DNA of 64,000 nucleotides from positions 884,882-948,881 of the forward strand of contig FJOG01000011.1 of NCBI GenBank assembly GCA_900073065.1, in the 5' to 3' direction. The translations under genes and the position numbers were made by a program. A model generated the notes under the pieces. That model saw only the letters and a program-made list of their open reading frames with translations. It was not told where the DNA came from and did not search any database. The stretch is from Phialocephala subalpina (Eukaryota > Ascomycota > Leotiomycetes > Helotiales > Mollisiaceae). Positions 58,089 through 64,000 of the stretch are shown here, in pieces; within the stretch, counting starts at the first letter, position 1; each line of letters begins with the position of its first letter.

Positions 58089-60234
58089 TCAAGGTAACCC
58101 CAACCACACCTTAAGCATCTTCGGAAAATTCGGCGTCCCCAACCCCGTAACAGGATCCCACCCACTCACAGCCGTAAACCCTGGAGTTCCGCATCCTTGA
58201 TTCCCTCCACTAGTAATATCATTAAACATCCCCGGATTCTGATAAATAACCGGATTGATGAACCCAATACTCTTCTTCCCAACATCCAACCTCGCCGCAT
58301 TAACTAACGTCAACACACTGCCAAAAGTAGGACTAGACGCACTTGTGCCATACACATAGCTGAAGTTTCCATCGATAGCGATTACGTAATTAACGCCATT
58401 AGCAGAAACATCTGGGATGCCGCGGGATTGCTGAGAGGTGTTGTATCGGTCAGGGCCATAGGAAGGCTTGTGTTGGGCGAAGTAGGTGGATACGGCGGAT
58501 TTTTGGTAGGAGGGGAGGGAGAAGACGTTGGAGAAGCCGCCACCGGAGTAGATTACTGATTCGGCTGCTTCTTCGGGTTGGGTTACGGAGGCGCCGGGCT
58601 TGACTTGGGTTGCGCCGACTGAGGTGACGTAGGGACATGTGCCAGGGAAGGAGGGATTGAACATGCCATACGAGCCTATATAATGTTAGAAATTGCCCCT
58701 CGTGGCAGGGGTCATTGAGGATGTCTTACCATCAGTATAATTTCCAGTTGTAGGATCAATACACTGTCCACCGTTTCCAGCGACACCATAATCACCCGAT
58801 GAATACAAGAAAGTGATGCCCTGGAGACCAAGCTTCATGTACTCGCTACATTGTCGGTTCTCGTAGAAGGGGGTGAGATCCGCCTCATTGTAACCATAGG
58901 AAGTAGAGATTACTTTGGTAGCAGCAAATCCTCCACAATTCTCAGGTCCTTTGTACACGCCAGGGCCAGAACCGTAAGGATCAGGGTAGACGGCATCTTG
59001 GTTTGGATCATCACCTCCTTCATATGTGCAGTAGTTCCCATCGATGGCGTCGAGGAAGTTGTTGAATGATGCACCCTCGAGTTCATCACCGACTTGGTAG
59101 AGTGTGACTTTCTGGGGATACACGAGGGACATTGCATATTCGAGGTCAAGATCCTGAAGGAAGTTAGAAATGGTAGACTAAGGTGGGACAATGAAGTCTT
59201 ACCGATTCTCCGTTGTAGTTGAAGGATTCCATGTCAGTTTGGAGGAAACCGCCATCGATGGAATCGAAGATTGGTCGATCACCAACCTGCGAAGGTGAGA
59301 AGTTTCTGAAGAACATGTCTAGATCACTTGGTAGGTAGGCTTGTGGGGTGTACTCGACGATTCCATATGAATCTGCACGATGATTAGCAGAATATAATGA
59401 TGCCCGGCGGATATACGTACTTTTGGGGTTTGCAGGAAAGTCTGGGGGGAACAGATATAAAGCTCTCAAGCAGTTGGGGACAATCGAAATATCGCAATTC
59501 TCCAATTGATTGAGAATCGTGCCAAACGGTACTTTCCCACCAGCTTTAGGCAAAGACCCATCGTTAGGATTGCCAACCGCTTTAGCAGTTCCAGGTTGAA
59601 CATCATGACCGGCAGCAGCAGTCTGACGTTTGGCGATTTCGATCTCGTTGGCATCCAAGTCGCGCTTCTTCTTCGGGTTCTTGAGTTTGACGTCGAAGTG
59701 GACAGTAGGAGTGATAAAATCGACGTGGCCTTGAATATCCTTGGGGACAGAGTACTCGTCACAAGCAACATGAGTTTCGTCGCTGAATGAATACTTGTAT
59801 TCGTAATACTTCGTCTTGAGGAGTTGTTCGGCTTCAGAGACAGTCATGTTGACGTGAATCCAGTTCAAGCTCTGGGATTGCTTGACGCGATCGCTGGTGA
59901 TTCCATAGTCTGCCAGCCAATTGGTAATCGATGTGACTGTTTCCTCTGATGGTGCGAAGGTCTCTGCAATCTGCTTGGCAGACCAATGCTTGCCGTAATT
60001 AGGTGAGGCTGGGTGAGATACATCCATCAAAAATTCGTCGGCTCTGTCGAGGTTACTCTGCGTGAGAGCAATTCGCAATGGCATGAAAGAATCGCCATGG
60101 AGCTTTGCATTCTTGTTCCAGTGGGTTGGCAGACGATCTCGGCGTTCGTGAACAACATGTCGCTTCGAATTAGGAGCTGGGGCAGCAATTGCCGCAGTCA
60201 AGAGACCACACACGGTAATCAGAGAGAAATGCAT
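58089..60234 (-). CDS. Second sedolisin, secreted
   Basis: Four exons (60234-59421, 59372-59203, 59153-58730, 58675-58089) give 664 residues. The start at 60234 was chosen because it yields a clean signal peptide (MHFSLITVCGLLTAAIAAP); the frame is open upstream. The pro-domain has MDVSHPASPNYGKHWSAKQ. Catalytic residues lie in NYNGES|DLDLEYA (Glu/Asp, assembled by splicing), YSSGDYGVAG and YGTSASSPTFG (Ser). The calcium-binding end is FNDITSGGNQGCG and SGWDPVTGLGTPNFP. It is an acid-active extracellular serine-carboxyl peptidase. Its intron set differs from that of the sedolisin at 42-44 kb, so the two are old paralogues rather than a recent tandem duplication. Confidence 0.93.
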
Positions 60235-61358
60235 GGTAGCGAGCGTAGAACTGAACAAGCCTGGAATTCTTTGCAGAGGGGACGGCCATCCTTTTGTGCG
60301 ACTTCGCCATGCCAATCTCTCCTTCCCAACATGTCTTCCACTGCTCCCCTGACCATCGTAGAAAGTAAGGCTACAGTTCTGAGCTCTGTGCCTTGCGCAA
60401 GGCTAGGGGTGATAAGTCAGGGGCTTTGCCCATTATGACAGGTCGGTGTTGAAATGAGCATGTCCATTATGCACACCCCGCCTTGATTGTCCAAATTGGC
60501 CAATGAGAAACAGTGATATGATAGACGATCTACCTGGTATCAGGAGACTAAGGATGGCCAACCTTCCGGACGAAGCCTAGTTCGAAGATTTAAGGTCTGG
60601 GCCGAGCACACGACTGGGAAGCTTGAAAGATGTAGCGCGCACCTTAAAATTGGTGAAGACGTGCGTTGGACAGAACTGGTCCAATTGAACTCGCCCATGA
60701 GGTCCAATGATCAAAGCCCTAAGACTGAAAAGATCTGATCGAGAAGGAGAATAGGAACGATATTCTCCAGCTTATCAAATGCCGAATGTGGTCTGCGGGC
60801 GGGTATCTCGCAGTCTAGTTCGTTCAAAGAAAGTCTCTTGGTGCCGCGGTACAGGGGCTATTCCCGGGTCTGGCAGCATTCCTGAGTCCTGATGTCGAAT
60901 AGTTTCTTGCTCTGAGATCCCAGGATTTCAGTCCTTGATTGTTGGAACACTTGCTGGCCAAGAGACTGTGGTTAGAAGCCAAATCGAGGCATTGCAGTGA
61001 CCGGACTTGATCTCCGCTGACCGCGACGAGATCAAGCAGACAGCTGCACGAATCCTCCTAGGCTGACTCGCACAGAACGACGTTTCCTTGGCAAAACGAA
61101 GTACGGCAGTTAGAATCCTGGAATTATCGCGAGAATGTCTTCATTGACCAAAGGGAGTTCTGGACATTGGTGGATCGAGAAGTGTGTGTAGCAGAGAGAG
61201 AGAGAGAGCTGTGATGGAGAGAAGGAGAAGATGCGAAAGACTTCAGTATATTGGGCGTTTCGCGCTAAGGCCTAATTCGACCTAGCTCGTTATCCTGTTT
61301 CGGTTAGGCTACTGCCTCGAGCCTCGCGACTTCCTTCTGGCATTGCTTCACAAACAAA
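60235..61358. other. Divergent promoter region, no gene
   Basis: About 1.1 kb between the second sedolisin (minus) and the OGFr-domain gene (plus). No convincing frame is seen. It must contain both promoters. Confidence 0.5.
61193..61208. repeat. (AG)8 microsatellite
   Basis: Eight AG dinucleotides in a row, about 150 bp upstream of the OGFr-domain gene start. It may be part of a GA-rich promoter element or simply a simple repeat. Confidence 0.8.
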
Positions 61359-62367
61359 ATGTCAAAACGAAAGTAAGTTGCACTCTTCATAATCTTTTCA
61401 ATTCCTAACAAGGATCTCAGAGCTTCGCAATCGCACTCGTCAAGAAGCAACATGGCTTTCTTCAGTTCGCGATCGTCAGGAAACCCATCGAGCTTGATTG
61501 CATTCTACGAGGGTACTAGGGGTGACTATCGAGGACGTACTCTCTCAGATATACTTCGATGGAGTGCATCCAAGCTGGAGTCATCTCACGACTATATCCA
61601 GACCCTTTTCCCGCTGCCTGAGGGGTCCGGTGTGAACTGGGATGCACCAATCATCGACCGCAAAGTGTTCGACGCTTTCCGATCTCGTCATGAGCTGAGA
61701 GGGAAGCTGAGGGAGTCATTCCAGAGAATCCTATGGTTCTACGGGTTCAAGCTCGAGTATGAAGATGGCGTCGTCAAGGTAGGCTCTCAAGATTTGCTCA
61801 CACGTTTGATGCTAAAAGAGACAGGTTGTCAAAGGCGATAACTACGATAAGCATGCCGAGAACTGGGACTCCCGATTTGACCACAACCACCTCCGCATCA
61901 CAAGAATCCTCCGCTGTCTCCGTGTATTGGGTCTCGAACCTGAAGCCTTGGCGTTCTACTCAGCCCTCCTCGAGAACTTCACTCGTGTCAGCCCAAGATC
62001 ACGTGAATATTGGCACCGAGCAGCTGAGAGACCCCTGAACATCAAACCCGATCTCGAGATCGACGACGAAGATGATGTTGAGAGCATTGGACTCAAATTT
62101 CTCCGTGAATTCGAGCAGGAGAGAAAGAAGAAGGAAGCTGAGGCGGACAAGGAAGATTCTACCAAGGAGACGAGTGAGAAGGAGTCGGAGAGCAAGGTCA
62201 ATGAGCCTACTTCTACAGGAGGTGATTCGGAGGCAAAGAGCGCAGATGACAAGATTGCGGACGAAATTGTGAATGGAATTCTGGAGGCTGTTGAGGATCA
62301 TGCGGAAGCAGAGTCACAACAAGCTGCTGAGGATGCCAAAGCCGATGGAGAAGAGAAGACCACATAA
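61359..62367 (+). CDS. OGFr conserved-domain protein
   Basis: A 14-base first exon (61359-61372, MSKRK), then 61421-61778 and 61825-62367, give about 304 residues. The start with MSKRK uses the acceptor CTCAG at 61420 and keeps frame into ASQSHSSRSN; starting at the internal ATG (61452) is the alternative. Residues 30-210 match the conserved region of opioid growth factor receptors: LIAFYEGTRGDYRGRTL, DILRWSASKLESSHDYIQTL, FPLPEGS, and after the second intron RFDHNHLRITRILRCLRVLG. The tail is a long acidic/Lys-rich low-complexity stretch. Fungal members have no known function; the domain is otherwise linked to nuclear proteins in animals. No defect is seen. Confidence 0.88.
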
Positions 62368-62756
62368 GGATGGACTAGTAAGCTGAGAGCGCACGAGACA
62401 TCAATTCCGAGCATTATGGAATTGCTGATCATCACGCAAGCCTGAATTTAGACAGAAAGATACCCCAGAATACAACAGAACACTTTCAGAAAATTGGCCG
62501 ACCTTGCCTTTGTGATGGCGCATTGTCGATCCTGGAATCAAACAATTTGCGACAGGCAGGTGACCATAACTCCAGGTACATTAGGATGACCCTACACTTT
62601 CCGAATTTAGAAGTTTCGAACCAACGACCGCTATGTTACTCCTTCCTCCAAACATCGAAAGCTGACAATCACTTCTCAGGTAATCCACTTTCTTTCATCT
62701 TCACAACAGTTTCACTTTAGGATATAATTGCCATCACTACCCCCAAACAACTACCC

Positions 62757-63726
62757 ATGGCAAATCGGGTTTTCATCAACTCCCTCTACTTCGGATCTCT
62801 CCTCTTCAAGCCATCATTCTTCCCAAAGGCAGACATCCCCGACTCTCGACCTTCCGAACTCCTCCTCGTCACCCAAGCTCTCCCATTCGGCGAATGTAGG
62901 TGTCCCACACCAGGGGAGGGATTATCACGGGCGCACGAGAACATGTGTACGCAGCTAGAACAAGCCTTCACAAATCACCCATATGATTACAGACTACTGC
63001 AGATCGCAGCAGAATGGGGTTTCCTTCCAGAAGAGGCGGAAGATGGACGCGAATTGCGCTGTCTCGCTGATACACAATGCGAAGGAGATGAGAAGATATG
63101 CGAGTACAACAATATCAACACTGGGGGTGGATACATGAGGCACTTCCCGAGATATCGATTCGTTGAGCCTAACCCTGGATCGGATCTAACGTCCAGCAGC
63201 ACATCGAACAGCATGAACTTGAATGGACAGATATTCGAACAAGACGTATCCCTGAACCAACGATTACAGGCCTCGAGATTACCTGAATTGATCACGGATA
63301 CTGGAGGTGGAATGCAGGATTTCATCAGAACAGGCCAAGAATTATACAAGGGCCCACAAGGCAGTATTCTGTATTCATGGCTTGGTACATCCCTCACTGC
63401 CCCAATCGTTTGTCTCTTTGCTAATCTTGAACTTTCCAGCAACAGAAGATCCATTGACCATCACAACCAGAAATAATCAGGATCCACGCTCAATGGGCGA
63501 CGCTCAATGGGCATCACATCAATTGCCTCTCCAACAATCCGAATCTATCCCAGATATCAGGCCTTCTCAGGGCACACCCATCTGGTGTCTAGGTTCGGAC
63601 GGGAAACCTGTGAGTCCCCACACGAACACAGCTGGATCAGAATGCATCAAGCCTTGGGAAATTTGGCCACGGGACGGTTCATTTCGATATGCCGACCCCT
63701 CCGAGGAGATACGTCGCATCAGATAG
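62757..63726 (+). CDS. Hypothetical protein, two exons
   Basis: Exons 62757-63384 and 63440-63726 join with a standard intron (GTACAT...TTCCAG) to about 304 residues. The sequence has ten or so cysteines in the first half (ECRCPTPGEG, NMCTQLEQAF, LRCLADTQCEGDEKICEY), then a Ser/Asn-rich part, and ends with GTPIWCLGSDGKPVSP and KPWEIWPRDGSFRYADP. I do not recognise the family. The N-terminus (MANRVFINSLYFGSLLF) is weakly hydrophobic, so secretion is possible but not clear. The coherent reading across the intron supports a real gene. Confidence 0.6.
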
Positions 63727-64000
63727 AGTCGGTTCCTTGCTGTTGGGAATCCTGAACTGCTCTTACAAGCGATGAGAAATGACAATGTGTGATTTCAGTT
63801 ACACTATTGGTTCCGGATTCTGTGGGAAGGTTGGACGTTGCTGTGAACAGGTGGAGTTTCTGGTGTTTATTTCTTGGTTGGCATTATTACTTTTAGGCCA
63901 CATCATCCTCGGAAACGGCGGCGTGAGCTCGCGGCAACAAAATCGTACCACACAAAATCAAAGTAGTACTCAAGCATTTTGGCCCATCAAGCTCACGCAT

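Noticed and set aside
1..64000. CRISPR arrays, bacterial operons or insertion sequences
   Set aside because: Genes are spliced and eukaryotic, and no regularly spaced repeats or transposase frames were found.

Overview
This is a 64 kb window of a filamentous ascomycete genome (Pezizomycotina). The evidence is genes split by many short GT-AG introns (mostly 45-70 bases), Zn(II)2Cys6 regulators, secreted sedolisins, a GH28 pectinase and several gene families confined to fungi. The secreted plant-wall and protein-degrading enzymes fit a plant-associated or saprotrophic fungus, and Leotiomycetes is a reasonable but unproven guess. I built the gene models by hand from reading-frame continuity, splice signals and family motifs, so exon edges are predictions. 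One assembly gap of Ns lies at 49061-49539.

Layout. 0.1-1.3 kb: stomatin-type SPFH protein. 1.3-4.3 kb: no supported gene. 4.3-14.3 kb: an accessory region with three differently broken copies of one metallophosphoesterase family. Two of them, in inverted orientation, bracket a divergent pair made of a large AAA+ ATPase (6.9-10.6 kb) and a P-loop-degenerate NLR/STAND-like protein (11.3-13.4 kb). 15.8-18.1 kb: protein with a central Zn2Cys6-like cluster. 19.3-21.8 kb: trehalose phosphorylase. 23.9-26.3 kb: SET-domain methyltransferase. 26.5-28.2 kb: long coiled-coil protein. 30.2-34.2 kb: two paralogous C2H2 zinc-finger genes whose fingers appear only after splicing. 35.6-36.5 kb: two gene relics. 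36.8-38.4 kb: exopolygalacturonase. 40.2-42.1 kb: membrane glycoprotein. 42.3-44.5 kb: sedolisin. 46.2-55.1 kb: alpha/beta hydrolase, Ldh2-type dehydrogenase, MFS sugar/quinate-type transporter and Zn2Cys6 regulator, a plausible catabolic cluster. 55.5-57.3 kb: a stand-alone Dabb protein converging on a Dabb-GFA fusion. 58.1-60.2 kb: second sedolisin. 61.4-62.4 kb: OGFr-domain protein. 62.8-63.7 kb: unknown protein.

How the genes may work together. The two sedolisins and the exopolygalacturonase are secreted degradative enzymes. The 46-55 kb block has the classic parts of a small-molecule catabolic cluster (esterase, oxidoreductase, importer, regulator). The AAA+/NLR-like pair shares one 618 bp promoter region, sits between truncated repeats, and is the best candidate for a little-described system here. 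Whether the two proteins work together is inference.
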